Origin: Methanosarcinales archaeon
GTDB lineage: Archaea; Halobacteriota; Methanosarcinia; Methanosarcinales; EX4572-44
Length of the DNA: 30,500 nucleotides
Assembly: GCA_004212095.1 (NCBI GenBank)
Contig: RXIJ01000035.1
Coordinates: 1 to 30,500 of the forward strand
Direction: 5' to 3'
In this document: piece by piece, positions 7,958 through 16,900 of the stretch
Position numbering within the stretch: position 1 is the stretch's first letter
Layout: each line of letters opens with the position of its first letter
Notes under the pieces: generated by a model
Told to the model about the DNA's origin: nothing
Databases searched by the model: none
What the model saw: only the letters and a program-made list of their open reading frames with translations
Translations under genes and position numbers: made by a program

Positions 7958-8881
7958 ATGGCAAACTGGATGAACCACTTTCATCTGGAAAAAAATAAGC
8001 ATGCTGCTATCTATTTTCTGGCTGGAACATCGTTATTCTATGGTCTTTTGATAGTGGTACAGAAGATGGGGTTAAACACCGGAATAAACCCAATATCATT
8101 CTCATTTTTCAGAAGCATAATGGTTGTCGGTATTTCAGTTATTTACTACTTTTCCGAACTAAAGAAGCTGAAATACCTGAATATGGATGGAATAGTTTCA
8201 CTCTTGATCCTCGGTACGGTTTCTGCCGTATCAATAATAATTTTATTTGTCGCTCAGGATTCCATACCAGCGACGAATGCCGGGTTTCTAATCAGGCTGA
8301 CACCGCTATTTGTACTGCCGCTGGCTTACATATTACTGAAAGAAAAGTCTTCAAAAAAATCCATTCTTTTTATGCTAACAATGCTCGCAGGTGTTTATCT
8401 GCTGATAACCAGCGGAACGATGATTGTCCCCCAGAGCGGCGTAATGTTGGTAATAGTCGTTGCATTAATGATTGCATTCCAGAACGTTTATGCCAAAAAG
8501 ATTATGAGATTTATATCTGCAGAAACAGTGATTTTCTGTAGAGTTTTGCTGAGTTCGCTTTTAGTAGTAATATTTGTCCCGGTGGCATGGGGGATACAAT
8601 CAACCCCGGTTACGTTTAATATAATTCTTTATTCTTCGATTACAGCAGTCCTGTATTTCCTGTCAGTGCTGTGCCAGTACAGTGCAATCAAACTGATAGG
8701 CCCGTTTCTCACTTCCACTTTTTTTCTTTCAGGGTCATTACTTTCTGCATTATTCGCCTACCTCCTGCTTGGAGAAACCCTATCCATCATACAATGGGTC
8801 GGGGCAGCTGGCATATTGTTAGGAGGTTTCCTGACCATACGTGAAGTAAACAAAAGCGATTTGAACAATGCCACAGGATAA
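7958..8881 (+). CDS. EamA/DMT family permease
   Basis: This integral membrane protein of about 307 residues belongs to the drug/metabolite transporter superfamily. It has some ten hydrophobic segments in two EamA halves; the second repeat ends with LLGETLSIIQWVGAAGILLGGFL, the typical GE-x(n)-G-A-x-L-I-x-G pattern, and the first half has a matching LLKEKSSKKSILFMLTMLAGVYLL. Such proteins export or import small metabolites; the substrate cannot be read from the sequence. A longer frame starts with GTG at 7943, but the TATA box at 7930-7937 predicts transcription start near 7958, so the ATG there is preferred. A 9-bp inverted repeat downstream (8956-8984) separates it from marker 14. Confidence 0.82.
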   Translation: MANWMNHFHLEKNKHAAIYFLAGTSLFYGLLIVVQKMGLNTGINPISFSFFRSIMVVGISVIYYFSELKKLKYLNMDGIVSLLILGTVSAVSIIILFVAQDSIPATNAGFLIRLTPLFVLPLAYILLKEKSSKKSILFMLTMLAGVYLLITSGTMIVPQSGVMLVIVVALMIAFQNVYAKKIMRFISAETVIFCRVLLSSLLVVIFVPVAWGIQSTPVTFNIILYSSITAVLYFLSVLCQYSAIKLIGPFLTSTFFLSGSLLSALFAYLLLGETLSIIQWVGAAGILLGGFLTIREVNKSDLNNATG

Positions 8882-8955
8882 GAAGGGCTGAAGAAGATAA
8901 TACGAGCGCACCTTTGCCATCCAGTCAACGGCACTGAAACGTCTTACTCACCAAC

Positions 8956-8984
8956 CCAATCCATAAGGCTATCAGATGGATTGG
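8956..8984. repeat. Inverted repeat upstream of marker 14
   Basis: Perfect 9-bp arms CCAATCCAT (8956-8964) and ATGGATTGG (8976-8984) flank an 11-base loop. It lies 40 bases before the marker 14 start, just upstream of its A/T-rich promoter zone. It could be an operator or the 3' structure of the transporter mRNA. Confidence 0.5.
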
Positions 8985-9024
8985 ATAGAAAACCTTAAAC
9001 TATCATAAAAAATAGTATTAATTT

Positions 9025-10524
9025 ATGAATCCCATCGAGTTCATGCGATTAAAGCCGCGAATATCACACAGTCCTACCATTGACACCTATGAATTAAAGT
9101 CAAGAATGGATTTAAAAATGCAGCAGCATCGCCCATATTTCATTGTTGCATCAGTGGAGGTTGGAAACACTACCACCAAATGCATACTGATGGCAGTGAA
9201 CCTGAAGGAAGGTAAGTCATATCTTGTGAACAAAACTGTGAAAATGACAAGAGACGTGAGACCTCCAAAGGAAGGTGAGGATGTCTTTGGATACACATTA
9301 AACCGTGTACCTCTTACCAGAAATGCAGTTTCGGAACTGGTTAGAGACACCCTCCTCGAGTGTTTTTATTCCGTCAATCTTGACATTAAAAAAGACCTGA
9401 ATTTCGTTGTGCGTTCGACTGGTGTGGTAGCAGGTTTCAGGACACAAGAAGAGATTGGAAATATCATAAAAGCCCTTGCAGACGGGTGTTTGTTTGCAGG
9501 TGTGTCCCCAAGAGCCATGACCTCGGCATTTTCCATCGATAATATAGGAGAAGCATTCAAACCCTACAGCCTTATAGAAAAAATCAGCTTTGATGGAGCA
9601 GTTGGCGGTGTGACACCCCCCAAAGGTGCAACAGGTGTGGAACTTGTGGCAAACGAAATGGAAGGCGAACTTGCAACGGCAGGTCTCAAAGAAGGTGCCA
9701 AATGGGCAGGCGTAGATTATCGAAACCCGTGCCTTTCACTTGACTTTGGAACAACTCTCGACGGGCGCATCACCAGTGCAGACCTACCTTATGCAAAGAC
9801 CATTGGGAACTTCTGCGGTCTTGCAGGAGCGATCCCGGATGCACTCGTTCGCGGCACAAAACTTGTGGATGGAAATGTTGGTGTGGCTCTGGATGTAATC
9901 AATGAGAAACCAGCAGGAAATATCACATTGATGCGCAAATCGAGAGTTATTGAAGAGTATGCGGAGAAAATCCATAAATATATCATTATTGAAACGGTTC
10001 CTTCCGGAAGAGATCATTACGGTACGATACCGGTAAACCCGGAGGTTGCAAAGGTACTTGATGTAACGCTCATCGGCTGCGACATCGGACACGATGGTTC
10101 GGACCTTCCGAAACTTGCAGAAATAGGTGGAGAAATATATAAAAAATATGACCTTAAAATACTTTCAGCAGTACTTGATATTACTATGGCAAAGGTGGTA
10201 CAAAGGCTGGTAAAGCTTGCCCTTGATCAGCACTTGATAAACCGGGATACTGCCATAGGGATTACAGGAAGGGCCGGCATCACATGCAATAAGCCAAAGA
10301 TCATTTTGAAGTACATAAAAGAACTTGGAATCTATGACAATTCCGAAGAGAATGTTGTTTTTGTTGATGATGGGCTTGCGCGTGGTGCAGCGGTCATGGC
10401 ACGCTGCATGAACTTGCTTGGCACACCGAAAACACCAATCGGGGGTAATCGCGGCGGCGGGTGTGTACTTGGTGCACGAATCAAACATGAAAAAGAGCTG
10501 CGGCAAGCTTCACAAGCAAGATAA
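9025..10524 (+). CDS. Methanogenesis marker protein 14 (actin-like ATPase fold)
   Basis: This 499-residue protein matches methanogenesis marker 14, a family of archaea carrying methyl-coenzyme M reductase; its reaction is unproven. Sequence features suggest an ASKHA (actin/hexokinase/Hsp70-type) nucleotide fold: SVEVGNTTTK at residues 43-52 resembles the phosphate-1 loop and LSLDFGTTLDGR near 240 resembles phosphate-2, while VVFVDDGLARGAAVMARC near the C-terminus fits the adenosine-binding end. GITGRAGITCNKPK and PIGGNRGGGCVLG are other family-like segments. The ATG at 9025 follows an A/T-rich zone (8990-9015) and no good ribosome site is seen, so the transcript may be leaderless. The last 44 bases overlap the convergent prenyltransferase gene. 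Confidence 0.88.
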   Translation: MNPIEFMRLKPRISHSPTIDTYELKSRMDLKMQQHRPYFIVASVEVGNTTTKCILMAVNLKEGKSYLVNKTVKMTRDVRPPKEGEDVFGYTLNRVPLTRNAVSELVRDTLLECFYSVNLDIKKDLNFVVRSTGVVAGFRTQEEIGNIIKALADGCLFAGVSPRAMTSAFSIDNIGEAFKPYSLIEKISFDGAVGGVTPPKGATGVELVANEMEGELATAGLKEGAKWAGVDYRNPCLSLDFGTTLDGRITSADLPYAKTIGNFCGLAGAIPDALVRGTKLVDGNVGVALDVINEKPAGNITLMRKSRVIEEYAEKIHKYIIIETVPSGRDHYGTIPVNPEVAKVLDVTLIGCDIGHDGSDLPKLAEIGGEIYKKYDLKILSAVLDITMAKVVQRLVKLALDQHLINRDTAIGITGRAGITCNKPKIILKYIKELGIYDNSEENVVFVDDGLARGAAVMARCMNLLGTPKTPIGGNRGGGCVLGARIKHEKELRQASQAR

Positions 10525-11419
10525 TATGAGAACCCAGCACATCTATAACTGCAAACAATAGTAATGAAATACTGACTGCAGCATTAACATTTAAAAATGC
10601 CACTCTCATTTTATCAGGGTTGTCGCTCTTTACGATGTGATGTTCATAAATGATAAGAGCACCAATAGCTAACAGCCCAACAAAAAACACAATTCCAAGT
10701 TCGAGCAGGCGATAGAATAACACGAGGCATAGGTACATGAGTACATGAAACAGACCTGAAAGTTTGAGTGCTGCATCTGTGCCAAAGCATGCTGGAATTG
10801 AGTGAAGAGCGAATTTTCTGTCAAATTCAACATCCGAGAGTGAGTATATCACATCAAATCCTGCAACCCAGAATATAACTGCAATAACGAGTACAAACAT
10901 GCCAATATCGAAATTGGTAGGAGGAAAATGCAATACACCGGTTACTGCAAGCCATCCACCAAGCGGCGCGTATCCGAGATTTAGCCCCAAAACAAGGTGT
11001 GCAGTAGATGAAAATCTTTTAACATAAGGGTATACAAAAGAGGTGATAAGTATGATTGGTGAGAGCAGCAGACACAGTCCATTTAACATGTAGGCTGAAA
11101 GAAAAAAGACCAGGTAGGAGATAGCAATTATGCTGTACACCTCTCCTTTTGAGATCAATCCTGCAGGAAGTGGCCGCATAGTTGTACGCTTGTTTTTTTT
11201 GTCAATATCAGCGTCCACAAGGTTATTAAGTGACATTGCTCCGCTGCGTGCCCCAAAAAAAGCAGTCGTAACCAGGAACAACACACGTAGACCGGGAAGC
11301 TCACCTAATAATAATATGCTTGCAAGCACAACCCCAAGATATGCAAAAGGGATTGCAAACACCGTATGTTTTAATACAACAAAATCACAGTAAAGAGCAA
11401 GCTTTTTTAGTGGAGTCAT
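10481..11419 (-). CDS. UbiA-family prenyltransferase, MqnP/UbiA-like
   Basis: This 312-residue polytopic membrane protein has the two Asp-rich motifs of aromatic prenyltransferases: NNLVDADIDKKNKRT near residue 65 and DVIYSLSDVEFDRKFALHS near 185, plus MRPLPAGLI. The KRT insertion and DVEFDR...HSIPACFG resemble UbiA and the futalosine-pathway enzyme MqnP more than archaeal digeranylgeranylglyceryl-phosphate synthase, whose first motif reads DxxxDxxNRPxRPxPSG. It probably attaches a polyprenyl chain to an aromatic acid in quinone or methanophenazine synthesis; the acceptor is an inference. A GTG at 11434 gives five more residues; the ATG at 11419 is preferred as the commoner codon. Its 3' end overlaps marker 14 by 44 bases. 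Confidence 0.8.
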   Translation of the reverse strand: MTPLKKLALYCDFVVLKHTVFAIPFAYLGVVLASILLLGELPGLRVLFLVTTAFFGARSGAMSLNNLVDADIDKKNKRTTMRPLPAGLISKGEVYSIIAISYLVFFLSAYMLNGLCLLLSPIILITSFVYPYVKRFSSTAHLVLGLNLGYAPLGGWLAVTGVLHFPPTNFDIGMFVLVIAVIFWVAGFDVIYSLSDVEFDRKFALHSIPACFGTDAALKLSGLFHVLMYLCLVLFYRLLELGIVFFVGLLAIGALIIYEHHIVKSDNPDKMRVAFLNVNAAVSISLLLFAVIDVLGSHIILLVKLAAALFHV

Positions 11420-11676
11420 TCTAGATCCAAGCACATGTTCAGTATTGCATCATTCAAGTATTCTTCGCAGGTTTGCAATATTTTGGCTCTCTCTGGTAAT
11501 CGTTGAAAGTTCCCGAAATTTTATTTCAAAATATAAAAAGTCTCCGGTACTTTAGCCACTGCAATGTGATGGTACACAAAGACCCAAAACTATACGTGGC
11601 ATACGAAGTTCTTACCCCAATAATCTCGATTATTGGGTAAACTATTTTACCGGGAGTTCTATGAATTAAGCAACAG
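11420..11676. other. Intergenic region between prenyltransferase and dadD-like gene
   Basis: The region upstream of the prenyltransferase contains a 9-bp perfect inverted repeat at 11616-11637 (arms CCCAATAAT/ATTATTGGG, loop CTCG), about 40 bases after the dadD-like stop, possibly a 3' mRNA structure. It also contains a copy of the CACTGCAATGTGATG motif at 11557-11571 that recurs at 1826-1840. No coding potential was recognised. Confidence 0.5.
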
Positions 11677-12918
11677 TTAAAAATCATCGATCCATTTCTG
11701 AAAGCGCTCCATCACATTTTCTTCATCGATCTTTTTAATCCGGTAGTCTTCCATCAACACTTCGCCTCCAACCATGCTTGTTTTAACATCACTACCAGTT
11801 GCTGAATAAACAAGAGCCGAGAGAGGGTCATGCCCTAGGAGATGTGGTTTTTTCATATCTACAAGAATGATATCAGCAAGAAATCCTTTTTTGATCTGCC
11901 CTGCCAAAAGTCCAAGTGCCGCTGCACCATTTACTGTTGCCATCTTCAATATATCCTGTAAATGTGTGTCCTGTCCACGGTCTCGTATTAGAAGTGCTGC
12001 TGTTCTCATCGAAGCAAACATATCCATGGAACCACCGGGTGCTGCACCGTCTGTTCCAATACATACATTGACATGTTCCCTGAGCATTGCTGTAACCGGG
12101 GCAGTGCCAACACCAAGTTTCATATTACTGATCGGATTATGGGCTACGCTGACACCGTGCTGTGATAATATCCTAATATCTTCGTTATTTGCCCATACAG
12201 AGTGAGCAGCTAACAATCGTCCTGACAACAATCCAGTATCTTTGAGGCACCGTAGATGACAATTATCTTTTTTGAGAGTCTCTGCTTCTTTTCTTGTTTC
12301 CAGAAGGTGGGTGGTGACTAAAACATTGTCTTCTTCTGACATCCGGGACAGCAAACCGAGAGCTTCCATGCTGCATGTTGATGGTGAGTGCGGTGCATAC
12401 ATGGTAGTAATGCGTCCATCTGCCCAATTATTGTATTGTCTAACAAACGCGCGCCTGTGTGCCAATTTTTCATGCAGCGGCTCGCCAAATCCTTCGATTA
12501 CGCCCCAACCAAGAACACCCCTAAGCCCGCTCTTTTTAATAGCTGATGCTGCATGATCCATATGAATATACACATCTGCGAAACCGGTAGTGCCTGTTTT
12601 AATCATTTCAACACACGCCAGAAGAGAGCCGAGATGTACGTCTGAAGGCGTTATTTTTGCCTCTCTGTTCCAGATGCATTCCTGCCACTGTTCAAACATT
12701 AGATTTTCACAGGCTCCCCGGAGCAGTGTCATTGGGGTGTGGGTATGGGCGTTGACAAGTCCAGGCATAACGATGCAGTTTTTTGCATCAATGGTTTGTT
12801 CAGCGGATTGGCACTCCCCAACCTGTGTGATGATTCCACTGCTTACTGCAACATCAGCACGCTTAAGCTTCATATCCGGAGCAAGCACATACCCGCCAGT
12901 TATTACAAATTCACTCAT
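11677..12918 (-). CDS. dadD: DadD-like amidohydrolase (5'-deoxyadenosine/MTA/SAH deaminase family)
   Basis: This 413-residue metal-dependent amidohydrolase has the metal-binding PGLVNAHTHTPMTLLRG (His58 and His60), TMYAPHSP, VTTHLLET, LLAAHSVW and IGTDGAAPGGSMDMF motifs. Archaeal members deaminate 5'-deoxyadenosine, S-adenosylhomocysteine and methylthioadenosine, recycling by-products of SAM enzymes; close relatives deaminate aminodeoxyfutalosine in menaquinone synthesis, a possibility because a UbiA/MqnP-like gene follows downstream. A longer frame from 12999 would run through a palindrome and the TATA box; the start at 12918 begins the family-like MSEFVITGGYVL. A TATA-like TTTTTATGAT at 12950-12941 puts transcription start almost on this ATG, so the mRNA is probably leaderless. 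The deaminase family is firm; the exact substrate is not. Confidence 0.8.
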   Translation of the reverse strand: MSEFVITGGYVLAPDMKLKRADVAVSSGIITQVGECQSAEQTIDAKNCIVMPGLVNAHTHTPMTLLRGACENLMFEQWQECIWNREAKITPSDVHLGSLLACVEMIKTGTTGFADVYIHMDHAASAIKKSGLRGVLGWGVIEGFGEPLHEKLAHRRAFVRQYNNWADGRITTMYAPHSPSTCSMEALGLLSRMSEEDNVLVTTHLLETRKEAETLKKDNCHLRCLKDTGLLSGRLLAAHSVWANNEDIRILSQHGVSVAHNPISNMKLGVGTAPVTAMLREHVNVCIGTDGAAPGGSMDMFASMRTAALLIRDRGQDTHLQDILKMATVNGAAALGLLAGQIKKGFLADIILVDMKKPHLLGHDPLSALVYSATGSDVKTSMVGGEVLMEDYRIKKIDEENVMERFQKWIDDF

Positions 12919-12940
12919 GGCACTCTTACATAGATTCCAA

Positions 12941-12950
12941 ATCATAAAAA
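12941..12950 (-). promoter_or_regulatory. TATA box of the dadD-like gene
   Basis: TTTTTATGAT on the minus strand is centred about 27 bases upstream of the ATG at 12918. The palindrome at 12951-12969 directly adjoins it on the upstream side, where the TFB-recognition element should lie. Confidence 0.5.
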
Positions 12951-12969
12951 CTGCATACTCCGTATGCAG
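12951..12969. repeat. Palindrome (CTGC-type hairpin) adjoining the dadD-like promoter
   Basis: Perfect arms CTGCATAC and GTATGCAG surround the 3-base loop TCC (GGA on the other strand). On the minus strand the hairpin is followed by TTTTTATGATT; the hairpin at 17422-17442 is followed by TTTTTAATGATT on the plus strand, so the two are copies of one element. Confidence 0.7.
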
Positions 12970-12991
12970 AACCACACAACGAAGTTGTTGC

Positions 12992-13371
12992 GAAAACACC
13001 TCTCGAGTGCGTTTAGCAGGCTAACATGTAGACAACACAACGCTCTTGCTAACTTCGTTGTATGAAAACACCTCTCGAGTGCGTTTAGCAGGCTAACATG
13101 TAGACAACACAACGCTCTTGCTAACTTCGTTGTATGAAAACACCTCTCGAGTGCGTTTGGCAGGCTAACATGTAGACAACACAACGCTCTTGCTAACTTC
13201 GTTGTATGAAAACACCTCTCGAGTGCGTTTGGCAGGCTAACATGTAGACAACACAACGTTCTTGCTAACTTCGTTGTATGAAAACACCTCTCGAGTGCGT
13301 TTGGCAGGCTAACATGTAGACAACACAACGTTCTTGCTAACTTCGTTGTATGAAAACACCTCTCGAGTGCG
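12992..13371. repeat. 72-bp tandem repeat array
   Basis: Five full 72-bp units begin at 12992, 13064, 13136, 13208 and 13280, followed by a 20-bp partial unit from 13352. Units differ only at two sites: TTAGCAGG in units 1-2 against TTGGCAGG in 3-5, and ACGCTC in units 1-3 against ACGTTC in 4-5. On the minus strand each unit reads GCACTCGAGAGGTG followed by ACAACGAAGTT, the same order of words as in the single element at 13781-13828. The array lies between the dadD-like gene and UPF0147. Confidence 0.9.
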
Positions 13372-13450
13372 AAGCAATCGAGTGCTGACAATTATCGAAA
13401 AACTTATTTAGCTGTGACTGAATCTATTGAGTTAATTCTTTTGGAATTCT

Positions 13451-13461
13451 TTTTTATAAAG
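13451..13461 (+). promoter_or_regulatory. TATA box of the UPF0147 gene
   Basis: TTTTTATAAAG is centred about 41 bases before the ATG at 13497. It predicts transcription start near 13482 and a leader of about 15 bases. Confidence 0.5.
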
Positions 13462-13496
13462 AATCGTATTCTACAGATATTTTGAGTTGGTAATTT

Positions 13497-13763
13497 ATGA
13501 CTGTTGAGACTGATGAAATTGTTAAAAGTTGTGTTGAAGTGTTGGATAGAATATTAAACGATGACTCTGTCCCTCGAAACATAAGACGTGTTGCTGAAAC
13601 TATTAAAAAAACTCTTTCTGATGAAAGTGAAAGTTTGTTTGTAAGGGCATCCATTGGCATCTCCAAACTTGATGAGGTAAGCAATGACCCAAATATGCCA
13701 CTGCACACCAGACCATTGATATGGGGTCTTGCAAGTCAACTTGAAAGAATACCAGTGAATTGA
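13497..13763 (+). CDS. UPF0147 family protein
   Basis: This 88-residue, probably all-helical protein matches the archaeal UPF0147 family; VLDRILNDDSVPRNIRRVAE and the C-terminal NDPNMPLHTRPLIWGLASQLE are characteristic. The family is widespread in archaea and often annotated as hypothetical; its function is not known to me. The start at the ATG at 13497 follows a TATA box (13451-13461) with a short leader. The gene stands alone between the 72-bp array and the ileS upstream hairpins. Confidence 0.85.
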   Translation: MTVETDEIVKSCVEVLDRILNDDSVPRNIRRVAETIKKTLSDESESLFVRASIGISKLDEVSNDPNMPLHTRPLIWGLASQLERIPVN

Positions 13764-13778
13764 ACTGCTGGCATATTT

Positions 13779-13833
13779 CTGCACTCGCCTACTTCGTAGT
13801 CGAGAGTTGTCTCTGCACAACGAAGTTGTGCAG
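13779..13833 (+). repeat. Composite two-hairpin element upstream of ileS
   Basis: Hairpin A is at 13784-13804 (arms CTCGCCTAC/GTAGTCGAG with one mismatch, loop TTC). Hairpin B is at 13813-13833 (perfect 9-bp arms CTGCACAAC/GTTGTGCAG, loop GAA). AGTTGTCT lies between and after hairpin A. The order CTGCACTYG, hairpin A, AGAGTT, then hairpin B recurs at 17195-17442 downstream of ileS. Confidence 0.75.
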
Positions 13834-13848
13834 TTGTTAATCACAAGG

Positions 13849-13857
13849 TTTTTAATT
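13849..13857 (+). promoter_or_regulatory. Probable TATA box of ileS
   Basis: TTTTTAATT lies 15 bases after hairpin B and predicts transcription start near 13879. The resulting short leader would contain GGTGAT at 13890-13895, 5 bases before the ATG at 13901. A second A/T box, ATATATTTT at 13878-13886, is too close to the start codon. Confidence 0.4.
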
Positions 13858-13900
13858 GGTGTCTGTCTATTAGGCTGATATATTTTGATGGTGATTGTTT

Positions 13901-16900
13901 ATGATTCATGTCGTTGGTAGCCAGTATAATCCAAAGGATATGGAATCACTGATCACATCTTTCTGGGATGAGATCGGTGCGTATTCTAAGGTGCGTGAAT
14001 TGCGTCGTGGTGGTGAGAAGTTCTTTTTTGTTGATGGCCCCCCATATACTACTGGCAGGGTTCATCTCGGCACTGCGTGGAATAAAGTGATTAAGGATAG
14101 TATTCTGCGTTTTAAGTCTATGCATGGTTTTCATGTAAGGGATCGTGCTGGTTGGGATATGCACGGGCTGCCGATTGAGGTGAAGGTTGAGGGCGTCCTT
14201 GGTTTTAAGTCCAAGAAGGATATTGAGTCTTATGGAGTGGACAAGTTTGTTGCCAAGTGCAAGGAGTTCGCGTTGTCACATAAGGATGAGATGACTGTTC
14301 AGTTTGAGTCTCTTGGAGTGTGGCTCAACTGGAAAGATCCATATATGACGCTCAGGAATGAGTATATCGAGGCAGCGTGGTGGACGTTAAAGGAGGCACA
14401 TAATAAGAACTTACTTGAACGCGGGCTTAGGGTTGTTAACTGGTGTCCACGCTGTGAGACTGCTATTGCTGATTCGGAGGTAGATTATAGTGATGAGACT
14501 GATCACTCGATTTATGTAAAGTTTCCACTTTCTAATGCTGATAACGAGTTTATTGTTATCTGGACAACTACTCCCTGGACGATTCCTGCTAATATTGCTG
14601 TGGCAGTCCATCCATCGTTTGAATATGTACGGGTGCGTGCTGTTAAGAATGGTGCAAGTGAAGTTTTGATTGTTGCAGAGGAGCTTGTTGAAAATGTACT
14701 TCGTGCTGGAAGGTATACTGATTATGAGATATTGAATGCAATTCCTGGCAATAACCTTGTGGGAACTGCTTATGAGCATCCGCTTAAGGATAAAATTCCA
14801 AAACAGGCTGTTTTTGCACACAACGTATATACTGCTGATTTTGTGACCGCCGAGAACACTGGCTGCGTGCATATTGCCCCAGGACATGGTATGGATGATT
14901 TTTTAATTGGAGTCGAGTATGGTTTACCTATATTCTGTCCTGTAGATTCCAGTGGAAGTTATACAGAGGATGCTGGCAAGTATGCAGGTTTGAATGTTAG
15001 GGATGCAGGTGATATTGTGCTTTCCGATCTTGAAGAACGTGGGCTTTTGCTTGCAAGTGGAAGGGTCACCCACCGATACGGTCACTGCTGGCGATGTGAT
15101 ACGCCTATTATTTACCGGGCTACAGAGCAGTGGTTCCTTCAGATTTCTAAGCTTAAAGAAGCGATGCTTGATGAAATTTCAAAGGTCGATTGGTATCCCG
15201 ATTGGGCTGGCTCAGCAAGGTTTCATGATTGGGTTTCAGGTGCTCGCGATTGGTGCATATCCCGCCAGCGTTACTGGGGTGTGCCAATCCCTATATGGGT
15301 GTGTGATAGCTGCGGGAGTATTGAGGTTATTGGCACAATGGATGAATTAAAGGCGCGTGCAGGTCAGAGCGAGCTTGTAGAACTACACCGTCCTTATGTT
15401 GATGACATAGAGCTTCCATGTGAGTGTGGCGACAGGAAAAAACGTGTGGAGGATGTGTTTGATGTCTGGTTTGATTCAGCAGTTGCCTCGTGGGCTACAC
15501 TTGGGTTCCCAGGGAAGAGCGAAGAGTTCGATGCATGGTGGCCTGCTAATTTTATCACCGAGGGGTACGATCAAACACGCGGATGGTTTTACTCACAACT
15601 TGGTGCAAGCATGGTTGCCTTTGGCCGTGTCCCCTACAAAAGTGTGCTGGTGCATGGTTTTGCCCTCGATGACACAGGAAGGAAGATGTCAAAGAGAATC
15701 GGAAACGTGATAGACCCTAAAGAAGTAATGGAACGCTTTGGAGCTGAAACGCTGCGATATTACGTGCTCTCTTCAAGTGCACCATGGGATGATTTGAAAT
15801 TTGGATGGGACGAGGTTGCAAATACTCATCGCATGTTTAATATTCTTTGGAATGTTTATCGGTTCCCTCTTCCCTATATGGTGCTTGATGGTTTTGACCC
15901 CAAAAAGACAACCTATAATTCTATAAAACATGCTCTTCGAGTGGAAGACAAATGGATTCTTTCAGGGGTAAAGAGCCTTGCGGAGAGAGTTGAATTAGAA
16001 ATGGAAGAATATGAACTTCATAATGCTACCCGCGCAATCAGTGAATTCATACTCGATGACCTCTCCCGCTGGTACATCCAGCTCACTCGCCCGCGTGTGT
16101 GGAATGAAGCAAATGACCCGGATAAACTGGCAGCCTACTGGGTACTGCATACGGTATTATCTGATCTCGCAATAATAATCGCACCTTTTGCACCATTTAT
16201 TGCAGAAACAATATACCAGAACCTTGTTCGCGGGACAGATAATAACGCGCCAGAATCGGTACATATGTGCGACTGGCAAAAAGATTTCTCCATGCAGAAT
16301 CCTGAACTCGAAGAACAGATGGAAATTGTGCGTGACATCGTTGAAGCAGCCTCAAACGCACGGCAAAAAGCCAAGAGAAAACTGCGATGGCCAATAAGAC
16401 GCATAATAATAAAACCAAATACTAAAAAGACCATAAAAGCAGTAAAAACGCTTAGAAAAGTAATATTAGAGCAGTGCAACTCAAAAGACATCCTGATTCT
16501 TGATGTTGATGAAGAGTGGAACGAACTTGGGGTAAAAGTCATACCAAAACCAGCAATTATTGGGCCGGCATTTAAACAGAACGCTGGGAAAGTAAGAGAA
16601 GCACTAAAAGAAGCAAACAGCATTGCAGTAAAACACAGCATCGATACGCTGGGCAGATTTGAGATACCAGAACTGAATATTACCGTGCTTCCGGAGATGG
16701 TGGAGTTCAAAGAAGTGCTGCCAAAGGATATTACAATAGCAGGATTTTCAAAAGCACTTGTCTATGTTGACAGTGCCCTGACACGTAATATAGAAGCGGA
16801 AGGATATTCGCGTGAAATCATACGTCGTCTTCAGGACATGCGGAAAGAACTCAACCTGCGTGTAGAAGATAAAATAAGCGCTGTAGTAAACATCAATGAT

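Noticed and set aside
12919..12999. N-terminal extension of the dadD-like gene
   Set aside because: It runs through the palindrome and the putative promoter, while the family N-terminus begins at 12918.
12942..13391. Open frame on the minus strand encoding a protein of about 149 residues with 24-residue repeats
   Set aside because: It exists because the 72-bp DNA unit has a length divisible by three. It has no family resemblance, and the DNA pattern is explained by the related hairpin elements elsewhere.
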